DNA of 64,000 nucleotides, from contig NZ_JADJJX010000001.1 of NCBI RefSeq assembly GCF_016706325.1, positions 1,488,001-1,552,000 on the forward strand. Reading direction: 5' to 3'. The notes below the pieces were generated by a model that searched no databases, had not been told where the DNA came from, and was given only the letters and a program-made list of their open reading frames with translations. Position numbers and translations under genes: made by a program. Shown one piece after another: positions 27,464 to 37,149 of this stretch. How positions within the stretch are numbered: position 1 is the stretch's first letter; each line of letters starts with the position of its first letter. Origin of the DNA: Methanothrix sp. GTDB taxonomy: Archaea > Halobacteriota > Methanosarcinia > Methanotrichales > Methanotrichaceae.

Positions 27464-27528
27464 GGGGTGATAAAGGGGCAAGGGATGTTGAGGATTTGGG
27501 GGGTGATAAAGGGGCAAGGGATGGTGAG
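27134..27528 (+). repeat. 36-bp minisatellite, eleven copies
   Basis: Units start at 27134, 27170, 27206, 27242, 27278, 27314, 27350, 27386, 27421, 27457 and 27493. All are 36 bp except the eighth (27386-27420), which is 35 bp because GAGGG has become GAGG. Each encodes a 12-residue unit such as DLRGDKGARDFE, alternating acidic and basic residues. The units differ by a few substitutions and are not simply identical copies. Confidence 0.95.
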
Positions 27529-28611
27529 GAGGTGGGAGGTATTAAAGAAATGGGAGATGCCAAGGAGGCGAGAGATCATCTTATTGTGGATGATGGAACC
27601 TCCAACCTCAGCTCCACCGGCAGGATCGAACCGATCCCAATGCCCTCGATCAAGCCTGAATCCAGGGAAAGGAATCTATCCGGCTCAGAGAACTATGAAT
27701 TGAGCATTGAGGGAGTGAAGAACTCAGAGCACGGGGTGATTTCTATACTGGATGTTAACGCCCAGCCCCGTCAGCCGGCTGCAGGGGAGGATGTTGTAGT
27801 CACAGTCCATATAAAGAGCCAAACTCCAATAGAGGATGCCTCTGTGAAGTACGGCCTCTCTGATTCCCCTCTGACCAGGCAGAGCATGATGAGAGTTAAT
27901 CGAGTCTACGAGACCGGACTGGCCATTGAGACGGGGGACGAGACAGATGGATACTGGAGCGGCACCATACCGGGCAGAGCAGCGGGCACCTACATGCCAC
28001 TATCCATCTGGATAACCGATGGATCGAACACGGCGGAAGGCGGGCCCTACCTGATTCACTGGAGCACAGTCAATACTGCTTCCGATGGGAAGAGAGGGGA
28101 GAGCACCACGGCTTCTCTGGAAAAGAGGCTATTCATTGAGTCCACATCGGTGAAAGGAGAGGGGGAGGTCTCAATAAAGGACAACTTCAATGGAGCGGCC
28201 ATGCACTACAACGATAGGATGATGGGCAATGGATCGATATCCATGGAGACCCTGAGAAGCATTGATAGAAGATCATCTATGGACAACTTCACTGAGACCA
28301 AGGATCTGGTCTTCACTGGTGGCAGCCTGAAAGGGCACAAGACAGTCGAATCGCCGCGATTCGATGGAGGCATGGGTGCATCGGTCAGCGAGAGGTACAA
28401 TCTGAGCCATGTGGATCGATCGGAGAGCTCCAGCGTCTCCAGTGCAGGCTATGCCAACAACTCCCTTAACTTCAAGACCGAGCAGGCCTTCAATGGAACA
28501 TGGAATATTCAGACCAATTACGCCAGGCTATTCAAGAGGGTTAAGGCAGATCAGCAGTACAAAGGCTCCTTCCAGACGGAGAAGGATATACAGTTCCAGG
28601 ACAACAGGTAG
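27424..28611 (+). CDS. Very large secreted protein, C-terminal part after frameshift
   Basis: The frame continues the last three repeat units (DLRGDKGARDVE) and then a non-repetitive region of about 330 residues. It contains a beta-rich module (GEDVVVTVHIKSQTPIEDAS, YWSGTIPGRAAGTYMPLSIW) resembling external Ig-like domains and a C-terminal part with many Ser, Asn and Tyr. There is no signal peptide or ribosome site at its apparent start inside the repeats, so it is the second half of the gene beginning at 24728. Restoring one G near 27411 joins them. Confidence 0.68.
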   Translation: MGGDKRAGDVEDLRGDKGARDVEDLGGDKGARDGEEVGGIKEMGDAKEARDHLIVDDGTSNLSSTGRIEPIPMPSIKPESRERNLSGSENYELSIEGVKNSEHGVISILDVNAQPRQPAAGEDVVVTVHIKSQTPIEDASVKYGLSDSPLTRQSMMRVNRVYETGLAIETGDETDGYWSGTIPGRAAGTYMPLSIWITDGSNTAEGGPYLIHWSTVNTASDGKRGESTTASLEKRLFIESTSVKGEGEVSIKDNFNGAAMHYNDRMMGNGSISMETLRSIDRRSSMDNFTETKDLVFTGGSLKGHKTVESPRFDGGMGASVSERYNLSHVDRSESSSVSSAGYANNSLNFKTEQAFNGTWNIQTNYARLFKRVKADQQYKGSFQTEKDIQFQDNR

Positions 28612-28685
28612 AAGAGGAGATCAGGGCTGATGATCGGGCTGGATGATCTGGCTTGGGTACTGAGGCCGGATGATCGGATCGGATT

Positions 28686-29042
28686 TTAACCCCGTCTGGC
28701 TCTTGCAGCCTCTCTCCAGACCTCGTCGTAGCCGTCCAGAGATTCGATCTGATCGTGAATATCTATGCGGCGCTGAACCTCGGCCGCACGCAGCTTATGC
28801 TCCATAAAAAGCCGCATCAGCTCCTGGCTCTCTTCCCGCAGGCTCTCTGCCTCCTGCCAGAAGCTCTCTGCCAGTTTGTCGCTCACCGGCCGGGTCTCCA
28901 CTGACTTCCGGCGCAGCTCGATCTCCATCTGACGAAGGGCTTCGTACTTCTCCCTCTCTTTCCTGGCCAGAGCCTGGAGATCCGCTACCTCTTCTGCCAT
29001 ATCCTCTATGCTTCTGGCCACCAGATCCTTATCCGAGAACAT
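28686..29042 (-). CDS. Small coiled-coil protein, function unknown
   Basis: 118 residues, almost wholly charged helix with heptad-like spacing (EEVADLQALARKEREKYEAL, EAESLREESQELMRLFMEH). No cysteines, signal peptide or known motif. It lies downstream of pdxS on the same strand with about 185 bases between, a stretch that contains nothing recognised. It may be a structural or regulatory helix protein. Confidence 0.55.
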   Translation of the reverse strand: MFSDKDLVARSIEDMAEEVADLQALARKEREKYEALRQMEIELRRKSVETRPVSDKLAESFWQEAESLREESQELMRLFMEHKLRAAEVQRRIDIHDQIESLDGYDEVWREAARARRG

Positions 29043-29227
29043 ATCACGCCCCCAGCATCTTCAGAAGGGACATCATCCTGCATTAGGCATCATCCTGCAG
29101 AACAGGTCCCCTATTTCATGCATCGCTTAGCCTCTCTTCACCTTGCTGCTCAGCCGGCGAGGATCTCTTCTGCAGGGCCTCAAGCCCCAGGACTACAAGA
29201 TCCTCGCCGGTCGCGCTCGCCAGATTC

Positions 29228-30133
29228 TTACCAGCCTCTCGTCTGCAGGGCTTCAGCCTCGGGAATGCTCGCCGCCTCCAGCCCCTTCATAGCCGCTCCC
29301 AGACCCTTTGAGAGCTCTGCTAGGCGAGCCGGATCATCATAATGATGAACAGCATTCACTATTGCCCTGGCCATCGCCTCCGGACATTCGGACTTGAATA
29401 TTCCTGAGCCCACGAAGACCCCGTCAGCCCCAAGCTGCATCATAAGGGCAGCATCGGCGGGGGTAGCCACTCCACCAGCTGCGAAGTTGACCACTGGAAG
29501 GCGTTGCATCTGGGCACACTCTCTGACCAGATCCAAATCGGCCTCTATCTCCCTGGCCACCTTCAGCAGCTGAAGATCGTCCATCCCCTTCAGGCTCCTG
29601 ATCTGACCCAGGATCATCCTCATATGCAAGACCGCCTGGCTTACATCTCCAGTTCCTGCTTCGCCCTTGGTCCTGATCATGGCCGCACCCTCTTTGATCC
29701 GCCGGCAGGCCTCACCCAGGTTCCTGGCGCCGCAGACGAAAGGAACATTGAACCTGGCCTTCTCGATATGGAAATCGTCTGCAGGGGTCAAGACCTCTGA
29801 CTCGTCCACCATATCTACGCCCAAAGCTTCCAGTATCTGGGCCTCGACGAAGTGACCGATCCTGGCCTTTGCCATGACCGGGATGGTCACCGCCTCTATG
29901 ATCTCCTCTATGATCAGGGGGTCTGCCATCCTGGCCACCCCGCCCATCTTCCTGATATCGGCGGGAACGGCATGCAAAGCCATTACGGCTACAGCACCTG
30001 CTTTTTCTGCTATTATGGCCTGTTCAGGAGTTGTGACATCCATGATCACCCCCCCTCTCTGAATCTCAGCGAAACCGCGCTTTAGCAGTTCCGTACCAAA
30101 TCGAAGATTTTCAAGTTCCATGAATTGCCCCAA
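29228..30133 (-). CDS. pdxS: Pyridoxal 5'-phosphate synthase subunit PdxS
   Basis: 301 residues, normal for the family. It is a TIM barrel with RGGVIMDVTTPEQA, AVMALHAVPADIRK, PVMAKARIGHFVEAQ, DESEVLTPADD and NFAAGGVATPADAALMMQLG. With PdxT it makes PLP from ribose 5-phosphate, glyceraldehyde 3-phosphate and ammonia from glutamine. PdxT is not in the window. PLP is used by MfnA and the aminotransferase here. It starts at ATG 30133, shortly after the end of the large propeller gene upstream. Confidence 0.95.
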   Translation of the reverse strand: MGQFMELENLRFGTELLKRGFAEIQRGGVIMDVTTPEQAIIAEKAGAVAVMALHAVPADIRKMGGVARMADPLIIEEIIEAVTIPVMAKARIGHFVEAQILEALGVDMVDESEVLTPADDFHIEKARFNVPFVCGARNLGEACRRIKEGAAMIRTKGEAGTGDVSQAVLHMRMILGQIRSLKGMDDLQLLKVAREIEADLDLVRECAQMQRLPVVNFAAGGVATPADAALMMQLGADGVFVGSGIFKSECPEAMARAIVNAVHHYDDPARLAELSKGLGAAMKGLEAASIPEAEALQTRGW

Positions 30134-30292
30134 ATATTCTTAAGGGGATAGCTAAACACCGAGAATAAATAAACTTTGCCCCGACGGACTGCGATATCTC
30201 TTGAAAAAATGAGATGAAAAGAGGGGCGGGTCGGGGAGGGAAAAAAGCCATAAAAGATTGAGGAAGAGGGGGACAGACCCCTGCATCCCCGC

Positions 30293-33200
30293 TTATGGCA
30301 TATAGTTTTCGTAGATGTATATATCCCAGTCCCCATTGCGATCATCCGCCCAGACTATCCTTGAGCTGCTTATGCGCGGATCTGTCTGATTGCCAGGATC
30401 GGTGCAGATGGGCATCTCCTTTTCTGCATTCAGGTCGTAGACATAGATATCCCATTCTCCATTGCGCTTATCCTGCCATACGATGACACCATCCTCGACA
30501 TCGGGATTGATCTGATCGGCTGAATCAGTGGTTATCTGCATCTCCTTGCTGGTGTTCAGATCGAGGGCATATATATCCCAGTCTCCATTGCGGTTGTCCT
30601 GCCAGACCACAGTGCGGCCGTCAGTGGACGGATTGATCTGATCGGCGGGATCGGTCACAATAGGTACTGGATCCTTGTCCTGTCCCTGCTTCCAAAGGAG
30701 GATATCCCAGCTTCCAGCCTTATTGTTCTGGAAGACCACATAATCCCCTCCTGCCCGGGCATTGATGCCGCTGGGAGGTGACTTAGGGGCAACTTCCTTC
30801 TCATATAGCGGCCGGGAGTAGACCATCCAGCCAAAGTATGTCTTTCTCAAATAGGCCAGATAATTCTCGCTCAGGGAGATGGGGGTGACATTCTCCAGGC
30901 CATAGACCAGCTCAGTCGAGTTGTCTATGGATACATCAAACGTCCTGATGCACCAGTAGTCCTCTATCTTATATTGATTATCAGGGTTTCTGGCCACCCA
31001 GGCGATGATGCTTCCTTTGATATCCGGATACATATCCTCATAGGGGCTGGCAGCGAGGGGCAGCTCCAGCTCTTGAGCCAGGCTGTAGACGTAGACATCA
31101 GGATCACCAGTGCGGTTGTCCATCCAGGCCACATAGTAGCCCACCTGATCGTTTCCGCCCACCACCGGATGGCTTTGGTCTCCGGGGGCCTTGCAGATGA
31201 CGCTGGTCTGGCCAGCAGCCACTGCCATTGACCTTGGCTTGCCGCTGTAGGTATTGATCCATACCAGCTTCCTGTCCATGCTTGGCTTGGCCTGGCCTGG
31301 ACCGGCCTGGACCAGCTCATCCTTCCAGCTGGAGAGATCCAGCTTTCTTATGGCTGTATCCTCGCCCGAACCGTCCACATAGGCGATGTAATTGCCCCAT
31401 ACCGCCGGGCTGCTCTGCTCTCCCTCCCGCGGATAGCTCTTGCCCCATTTCTTGTCCCAGAAGTAATAGGAGATATCCCCTGTCGAAGAATCCTGCCAGG
31501 CGATGGTGTTTCCAGATATATCCGGATAGAGCTGATCGCCATCCCCAGTGAGCTTGGTCTCAGTTCCATTTATCAGGTCCTTTACATATATATCCCAGTC
31601 TCCATTGCGGTTGTCCTGCCAGACCACCAGATCGCCGCTGATGACGGGATACATCTGTTGCCCCGCTCCCTTGTAGATGGGGGTGACCTTGTCCGTGGAC
31701 AGATCCTTCATATAGATGTCCCAGTTGCCGCTGGAGTTATCCTGCCAGACCACCAGATTCCCGGATATGGAGGGCCATGTCTGATCGCCCTTGCCGGTGG
31801 CCACGGCAGACTCGATGCCAGTGGCGATGTTCGTCATATAAATGTCTGAATCTCCGCTCCGGTAGTCGGAGTAGACCACTATATCCCCAGAGCACTTGGG
31901 ATAGAGCTGGTCGTAATCCCCTTTGGTTATGGGCCTCTCCGAGCGGGTGAAGAAGTCAAAGCCATAGATATTCCAGTTGCCCCTCCGGTTATCGCTCCAT
32001 ACCAGAAGGCTGCCGTTGGTGTTTGGATAGTCTGCCTCCAAGAGAAGAAGGGGATCGGAGTTGATGTACCTCATCTTGATCTGGGAGTGGCCGTCGCTGT
32101 TATCCATCCACACTATCCTGTTTCCGCTTATGATCCTGCTGGAGAGGTAGGGTTTGACCTGATATGGATCGCCCTTGCCGTCATTAGGAGTCTGCTGATT
32201 GGGAAGAGTGGCAACAGCTACCTCTACCCCCTTTCTCAGGTCGTACAGATAGATATCTGAGTCCCCCTGCCGGACGTCAAGCCAGGCCACATAATTCCCA
32301 TGGACCACTGGATTACCCTGATGAGCGGGGTTGATCACCACCGCCCTCTCTGTTTTGGTGGTCAGGTCATAGGCATATATATCCCAGTTCCCGTTTCTGC
32401 CGTCAGCCCAGACCACAGTGTTGCCTGAGATCCAGGGTTGAGCCTGACGGGCCGGGTTGGTGCAGATGGCGCTCTCCTCGCCTGTGGTGAGGTTGAGCAG
32501 ATACAGATCCCATTTATCCTCCCCGCTGCGAGAATCGATCCAGACGATTCTGTCTTTATCTATCACCGGGGAGAGCTTCATGGACTGGATAGTGGTGACC
32601 TGCCTTTCCTGGCCGGTAGTGATATTATAAAGGTAGATCTGCTCGCTTCCTGAGCGGGAATCGATCCAGATGATGCTGTCGTCATCGATCATCCCGTAGC
32701 GGTGGTCGGATTGATCGGTGGTCACCTGCTTTCTCTCTTTTGTCCTCAGATTATAGAGAAATATCTGCAGACTTCCCTGGCTCTGGTCCGTCCAGATCAG
32801 GTTATCGTTGCTGATATCAGGGCTGCTATGATCGAAGCTCTCCTTGGTTATCTGCGTCTCCTCATTGGTAGTGGTGTTGAAGAGAAAGACATTGAAGTTG
32901 CCGTCCCTGTTGTCTGTCCAGACGATATTGTCCCCGGAGATCGAGGGATTGGTGTGATTGAAGGGACCGCTGGTTATGGATATGTCAGCCATTATCTCGA
33001 AGTCGAACATCTGGATGTCCGGATCGATGCTTCCCTTCCGGTAATCAGTCCAGACCACACCCCGTTTGCTGATTGCCGGCTCCATCTTGATGCTGCCTGG
33101 TGCAAGAGTGGAATCTGCGCCAGTCTCGATATCATAGAGGTTTATGTCTGTGTGATTGTTGAGATAGGCGATATAGCGGCCGTAGATCTTGGGATCGGTC

Positions 33201-33955
33201 TGCATGCCGGGTTTGTTTATAGTGCCCTCCTTGCCGGTTGCCAGGTCCTTGAAGGCGATGTTGGACTCGCCGGTGCGGTTGTCTGCCCAGACCACAATAT
33301 CCCCGCTGACCGATGGGAACGACTGGTCACCGGGGCCGGTAGAGACGGCAGCCTCTTTGCCTGAGGAGATATCATATGAATAGACATCGAAGTCGCCAGA
33401 GCGCTTGTCCATCCAGACTATCCGGTCACCGCTGATCCTGGGCCTGATCTGCTCGCCGTTCGCAGAGGATACCACCACCTCATTCCCGGTGGATAGATCC
33501 AGGAGGCGTATCTGATAAGTTCCCGTGCGATCGTCTGCCCAGACCACTCTATTGCCGCTGATGTCCGGCTGGGTCTGGTTGCCCTCTGCAGTGGTGACTG
33601 CAGACTCAGTCTTATTGATGACGTCATACATATAGATGTCTGCGTTCCCAGAGCGCATATCCTGCCAGACGATGCGCTCGCCGGAGACGGCAGGGCTGAT
33701 CTGGAAGAAGGGATCGATGCAAACCCATCTCTCCAGGCCGGTCTCCAGATCGTACATGAATATGTCATAATTTCCGCTCCTGTTGTCTGACCAGGCCACA
33801 ATATGCCCATCCAGTGCAGGCTGCATCTGCTCTCCTGCAATTATGGCTATGGGGCGTTCCTTTCCAAACTCCACCCCGCTGGCCATTCCTGCCAAGAGGA
33901 GAGCTATTATCATGATAGAAAGCCTAATCATCCTGTGCATCTCATCACTTCTCAC
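30293..33955 (-). CDS. Secreted beta-propeller protein with about 28 TolB-like repeats
   Basis: After a signal peptide (RLSIMIIALLLAGMASG) the protein of about 1215 residues consists of some 28 repeats of about 40 residues, each of the form VVWQDNRNGDWDIYVYDL preceded by a short ISG or VSG loop. These match the TolB/WD40-like repeat seen in archaeal surface proteins. Twenty-eight blades would make four seven-bladed propellers, but blade grouping is inference. The last repeat (RIVWADDRNGDWDIYIYE) ends at the C-terminus with no anchor. The ATG at 33940 or 33931 is preferred to the GTG at 33955, which lies inside the 20-bp repeat array at 33941-34040. Confidence 0.85.
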   Translation of the reverse strand: MRSDEMHRMIRLSIMIIALLLAGMASGVEFGKERPIAIIAGEQMQPALDGHIVAWSDNRSGNYDIFMYDLETGLERWVCIDPFFQISPAVSGERIVWQDMRSGNADIYMYDVINKTESAVTTAEGNQTQPDISGNRVVWADDRTGTYQIRLLDLSTGNEVVVSSANGEQIRPRISGDRIVWMDKRSGDFDVYSYDISSGKEAAVSTGPGDQSFPSVSGDIVVWADNRTGESNIAFKDLATGKEGTINKPGMQTDPKIYGRYIAYLNNHTDINLYDIETGADSTLAPGSIKMEPAISKRGVVWTDYRKGSIDPDIQMFDFEIMADISITSGPFNHTNPSISGDNIVWTDNRDGNFNVFLFNTTTNEETQITKESFDHSSPDISNDNLIWTDQSQGSLQIFLYNLRTKERKQVTTDQSDHRYGMIDDDSIIWIDSRSGSEQIYLYNITTGQERQVTTIQSMKLSPVIDKDRIVWIDSRSGEDKWDLYLLNLTTGEESAICTNPARQAQPWISGNTVVWADGRNGNWDIYAYDLTTKTERAVVINPAHQGNPVVHGNYVAWLDVRQGDSDIYLYDLRKGVEVAVATLPNQQTPNDGKGDPYQVKPYLSSRIISGNRIVWMDNSDGHSQIKMRYINSDPLLLLEADYPNTNGSLLVWSDNRRGNWNIYGFDFFTRSERPITKGDYDQLYPKCSGDIVVYSDYRSGDSDIYMTNIATGIESAVATGKGDQTWPSISGNLVVWQDNSSGNWDIYMKDLSTDKVTPIYKGAGQQMYPVISGDLVVWQDNRNGDWDIYVKDLINGTETKLTGDGDQLYPDISGNTIAWQDSSTGDISYYFWDKKWGKSYPREGEQSSPAVWGNYIAYVDGSGEDTAIRKLDLSSWKDELVQAGPGQAKPSMDRKLVWINTYSGKPRSMAVAAGQTSVICKAPGDQSHPVVGGNDQVGYYVAWMDNRTGDPDVYVYSLAQELELPLAASPYEDMYPDIKGSIIAWVARNPDNQYKIEDYWCIRTFDVSIDNSTELVYGLENVTPISLSENYLAYLRKTYFGWMVYSRPLYEKEVAPKSPPSGINARAGGDYVVFQNNKAGSWDILLWKQGQDKDPVPIVTDPADQINPSTDGRTVVWQDNRNGDWDIYALDLNTSKEMQITTDSADQINPDVEDGVIVWQDKRNGEWDIYVYDLNAEKEMPICTDPGNQTDPRISSSRIVWADDRNGDWDIYIYENYMP

Positions 33956-34040
33956 AACTTCTCATCACTTCTCACAACTTCTCATCACTTCTCGCAACTT
34001 CTCATCACTTCTCGCAACTTCTCATCACTTCTCGCAACTT
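33941..34040 (-). repeat. 20-bp tandem array, five copies, at the start of the propeller gene
   Basis: Five copies of a 20-bp unit (33941, 33961, 33981, 34001, 34021), then a partial unit to about 34050. On the minus strand each carries GAGAAGTGATGAG, purine-rich and Shine-Dalgarno-like, and the array runs directly into the ATG at 33940. Copies differ at one or two positions. Confidence 0.95.
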
Positions 34041-34080
34041 CTCGTTACTTCTCATCGCTCTATGATCTTTATTATCCATC

Positions 34081-34146
34081 ATCTGCGATCTATTCTACGA
34101 TCATCTGCGATCTATTCTACGATCATCTGCGATCTATTCTACGATC
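34081..34146. repeat. 22-bp tandem array, three copies
   Basis: Three exact copies of a 22-bp unit (34081-34102, 34103-34124, 34125-34146), about 35 bp from the 20-bp array. There are no spacers and no cas genes, so it is not a CRISPR. Confidence 0.95.
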
Positions 34147-34184
34147 TCTTTTCTCGCTTGATGGCCCATGATTTTGGCGAGCCA

Positions 34185-34801
34185 CTATAAGGACTTTTCT
34201 CGACGTTTGCCGTGATCAATCCAAGAAGAGTTTAGGTGCGGACCGGACCGGAGCCGGAGTGAGAATGGGCCGGGCTAGCGGATCACAGTTCGGTCCAGGC
34301 TCACCAGGAAAAAGCAAGGAGCGGCCAGTCAAGGGTGGGCTTCAATGCGGCCAGATAGCAGTAAATCCCTATGGGATACCTCTTGACCTGGCTCTTGGCA
34401 GTGAATGCCATTGCGCTGAGATAGGGATTATCCAGGAGCGTCAGCTTCAGGTTCTGCCCCTGAGACTGTGCGGATCCCCTCAGCGGTATCGCCACAATTC
34501 CTGCTCCCTGCCAGTAGAAGAATGCAATGAGCAGGATGAATAGGCAGCTTAAGAGGACAGTGTATCTGGGGCGAACTCATACCTGCAGGAGATCCAGGCC
34601 AGTCCGTCCAGGTGCTTGGACCAGTTGATCCTTTTCGTCTCTTCTTCAGGTCTTCATTGAAGCTTGTGGCGCGAAGATCGGCATTTCCGGATAGTTGAGC
34701 TCCCTGAAAGCAGAATCATTTTTGAAAGCTGCCCTGCCCAAATCAGCAACGACTTTATATTCCTTTCTGCTAACCCCCTAGACAGACCGGGAGGAACTCA
34801 G
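34185..34801. other. Region before pgk with a minus-strand remnant and pgk promoter
   Basis: On the minus strand an open frame from 34576 to 34301 reads RYTVLLSCLFILLIAFFYWQ, then GAGIVAIPLRGSAQ, and ends DWPLLAFSW. This looks like the N-terminal membrane segment and start of a protein, but it is preceded by a stop and has no canonical start before the helix. It is probably a degenerate gene. The pgk promoter (CTTTATATTCC near 34752-34763) and the ribosome site GGGAGG (34789-34794) complete the interval. Confidence 0.35.
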
Positions 34802-36022
34802 TTGAAGGCCTATCTCACAATGGATGATGTCAAACTCGATAATAAACGGGTCCTGGTAAGGGTCGACTTCAACTCCCCCATGGACCCGAGCGGAAATATC
34901 CTGGATGACAAACGGATCAAGAGCCATTTAGATACTCTGCGCGCCCTGGAGGATTGCCGGGTGGTCCTCATGGCCCATCAGAGCAGGGCAGGAAAGAAGG
35001 ACTATACCACAATGGAGGCCCATGCCCGCTCTGCTACCAGGCTACTTCGACGCGATGTCACCTATGTTGATGATATCTTCGGCTCTCATGCTCAAAAGGC
35101 CATAAAATCCCTCATCCCAGGGGAGGTTCTTCTCCTGGAGAACACCCGCTTTTATGCTGAGGAGAACATGAACCGCACCCCTGCGGATCATGCCAAGAGC
35201 CATATGGTAAAGAAGCTGGCTCCTCTTTTCGACCTCTTTATAAACGATGCTTTTGCCGTCTCCCACCGCTCTCATTGCTCTGTGGTCGGCTTCACTGAGG
35301 TCCTGCCCAGCATTGCCGGCCTTCTTATGGACAGGGAGATCACAGCACTGGATAGAGGCCTGAAGGGCGATGAGCATCCTGCAGTCTATTCCCTGGGTGG
35401 GACCAAGGTAGACGACTCCATCAAGGTGATAGAGCATGTTCTGCAACGGGGTGGGGCGGACAAGATTCTGACCTCTGGTGTGGTGGCAACGGTCTTCATG
35501 ATGGCGGCAGGAATCGATGTTGGAGAAGCCAATCGCAAGTTCGTCGAGGATCAGGAGTATCTGGAGCAGATACCCTTGGCCACAAGGCTGCTGGCAGATT
35601 ATCCGGACAAGATCTCAATTCCGCTGGACGTGGCTCTGAACAAGGATGGAAAGAGGGTAGAGGTTGCCGTCACTGCTATCCCCAAAGATCTTCCCATAGC
35701 TGATATCGGTCTGGAGACGATAGTGGATTATTCCAAAGAGCTGAAGGATGCCCGGATTACAGTGATGAACGGGCCGGCAGGGGTGTTCGAGCAGGATAAG
35801 TTCCGGCTGGGCACATCTGAGCTGCTGAAGGCTGCAGCCGAGTCTGGCTACTCCATAGCCGGTGGAGGGCATAGCGTGGCCGCCATAGATCAGCTGGGTC
35901 TGGAGTCAAAATTCTCCCATGTGAGCATGGGCGGCGGAGCGAGCATAACCTATCTCTCAGGGGAGCCCCTGCCGGGGATCGAGGCCCTGAAAAGCTCCGC
36001 CCGGAGGATGCGCAAGGCTTAA
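34802..36022 (+). CDS. pgk: Phosphoglycerate kinase
   Basis: The start is the TTG at 34802, eight bases after GGGAGG and about 45 bases after a TATA-like CTTTATATTCC. It yields 406 residues beginning LKAYLTMDDV, the family N-terminus. Further 5' reading adds residues without family similarity. Motifs include RVLVRVDFNSP, MAHQSRAG (substrate loop), ENTRFYAEE, FINDAFAVSHR, YSLGGTKVDDS and GGGHSVAAI near the C-terminal nucleotide site. It interconverts 1,3-bisphosphoglycerate and 3-phosphoglycerate, here mainly in the gluconeogenic direction (inference). Convergent with the DHH gene, 5 bases apart. Confidence 0.93.
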   Translation: MKAYLTMDDVKLDNKRVLVRVDFNSPMDPSGNILDDKRIKSHLDTLRALEDCRVVLMAHQSRAGKKDYTTMEAHARSATRLLRRDVTYVDDIFGSHAQKAIKSLIPGEVLLLENTRFYAEENMNRTPADHAKSHMVKKLAPLFDLFINDAFAVSHRSHCSVVGFTEVLPSIAGLLMDREITALDRGLKGDEHPAVYSLGGTKVDDSIKVIEHVLQRGGADKILTSGVVATVFMMAAGIDVGEANRKFVEDQEYLEQIPLATRLLADYPDKISIPLDVALNKDGKRVEVAVTAIPKDLPIADIGLETIVDYSKELKDARITVMNGPAGVFEQDKFRLGTSELLKAAAESGYSIAGGGHSVAAIDQLGLESKFSHVSMGGGASITYLSGEPLPGIEALKSSARRMRKA

Positions 36023-36027
36023 AAAGC

Positions 36028-36969
36028 TCATTCAAGGCAGCTGCCCAGCCGCCATCTCCCTGCATCTTTGCAGGAGGGCGCCGGGTCTCCTTGGGCATCA
36101 AAAGAGGCGGCAGAGCTGTGCCCCCCGCCGTCCCCATCATGATCTCTGCCGATCTCGCCCATCATCTGGTTGAGGTTCAGGCCCGCTTTGACTGCTTTGC
36201 GGCTGGACCGGGCGCTTATCCTGACCCGGCCACTATGCCTTCCGGCAACAAAGGCCACATCCGCTCCCAGATCGATCAGCGCAGATGCTGCTGAGCCCTC
36301 AAATGAGTTCGCCCTGGAGGAGGCAATCAGCCATTCTCCCTGCCGTTCGATCTTTGCCCTCGAGGCGGCCTTGAGCACAGCTATCCTCTGGGAGATGTCC
36401 GGGGCAATGGATAGGGCCTGCAATGCCTCATCATAATCAAACCCTCCCGCCTCCAAGAGCTCTGAAGCGGCCTGAAACGATTCCGCGCTGGCCCGTTTGA
36501 ACCTCCCTGTATCCGAGATGATCCCTACCAGGAGTCCCAGGGCCATCTCCCTGCTCGGTTTTCGCCCATTATCCTTCAGGATCTTCCAGACGATCTCTGC
36601 AGTTGATTTGGCCGGCCTTTGGATATAGAACTCCGCACCCTCCAGGAGTCCTTCGTCCTGGTGATGGTCTACAAGGCCGTATCTGGAAAGGGAGATTCTT
36701 CCCAATTGCAGATGGATGGAGGTGTCCACCACCACAATCAGATCCCAATCCTCTGCCACAGGGTCGATCAGGACATCTGCTCCGATGGTATCTGACAGCT
36801 TCTTGCCGGTGCGGCTCAGGCCATCCGCCGCTCCTACAGCCCCGCCGAAGGCTTCAGCCAGGGCAAAGGCGCTCCCTATGGCGTCCGGATCGGCGTTGCG
36901 GTGGCACAGGTACAGGACATTCTTGTATCTGCTGATGATGGAGCCGAACTCAGCCTCCGAGATGAGCAT
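36028..36969 (-). CDS. DHH-family phosphoesterase
   Basis: The likely start is the internal ATG at 36969 (MLISEAEFGSIISRY); the frame is open upstream to 37038. DHH motifs are CHRNADPDAIGSA, VVVDTS and LVDHHQDEG, followed by the DHHA1 domain ending in GDGGGHSSAAS. This is the RecJ/NrnA/GdpP-type fold with two metal ions; archaeal members hydrolyse short RNA/DNA or cyclic di-AMP-like nucleotides. Substrate is not evident here. It lies downstream of scpB on the same strand, about 180 bases from its stop. Confidence 0.85.
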   Translation of the reverse strand: MLISEAEFGSIISRYKNVLYLCHRNADPDAIGSAFALAEAFGGAVGAADGLSRTGKKLSDTIGADVLIDPVAEDWDLIVVVDTSIHLQLGRISLSRYGLVDHHQDEGLLEGAEFYIQRPAKSTAEIVWKILKDNGRKPSREMALGLLVGIISDTGRFKRASAESFQAASELLEAGGFDYDEALQALSIAPDISQRIAVLKAASRAKIERQGEWLIASSRANSFEGSAASALIDLGADVAFVAGRHSGRVRISARSSRKAVKAGLNLNQMMGEIGRDHDGDGGGHSSAASFDAQGDPAPSCKDAGRWRLGSCLE

Positions 36970-37149
36970 GAGGAGTCGAGATCTTTGGCAATTGATATAT
37001 CTTGCCTTGATATCCTTGGAGCAGCCAGCCTCCCCCACAGCCTCCCTGTTGTTCCTCTGAACCGGCTCGTATTCAGAGGCACCGGCTCAAAATCAGGGGT
37101 AACGGCTTAAATCGGAAGGATCGGCCATCCCGGAGATGTGAATGGGCTG

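Noticed and set aside
29043..29227. Apparent repeat of the pdxS 3' end (CTGCAGGGC..CAAGCC)
   Set aside because: The similarity is limited to about 20 bases and may be chance in GC-rich sequence.
33941..34146. Possible CRISPR arrays
   Set aside because: Units follow each other directly with no spacers, and there are no cas genes.
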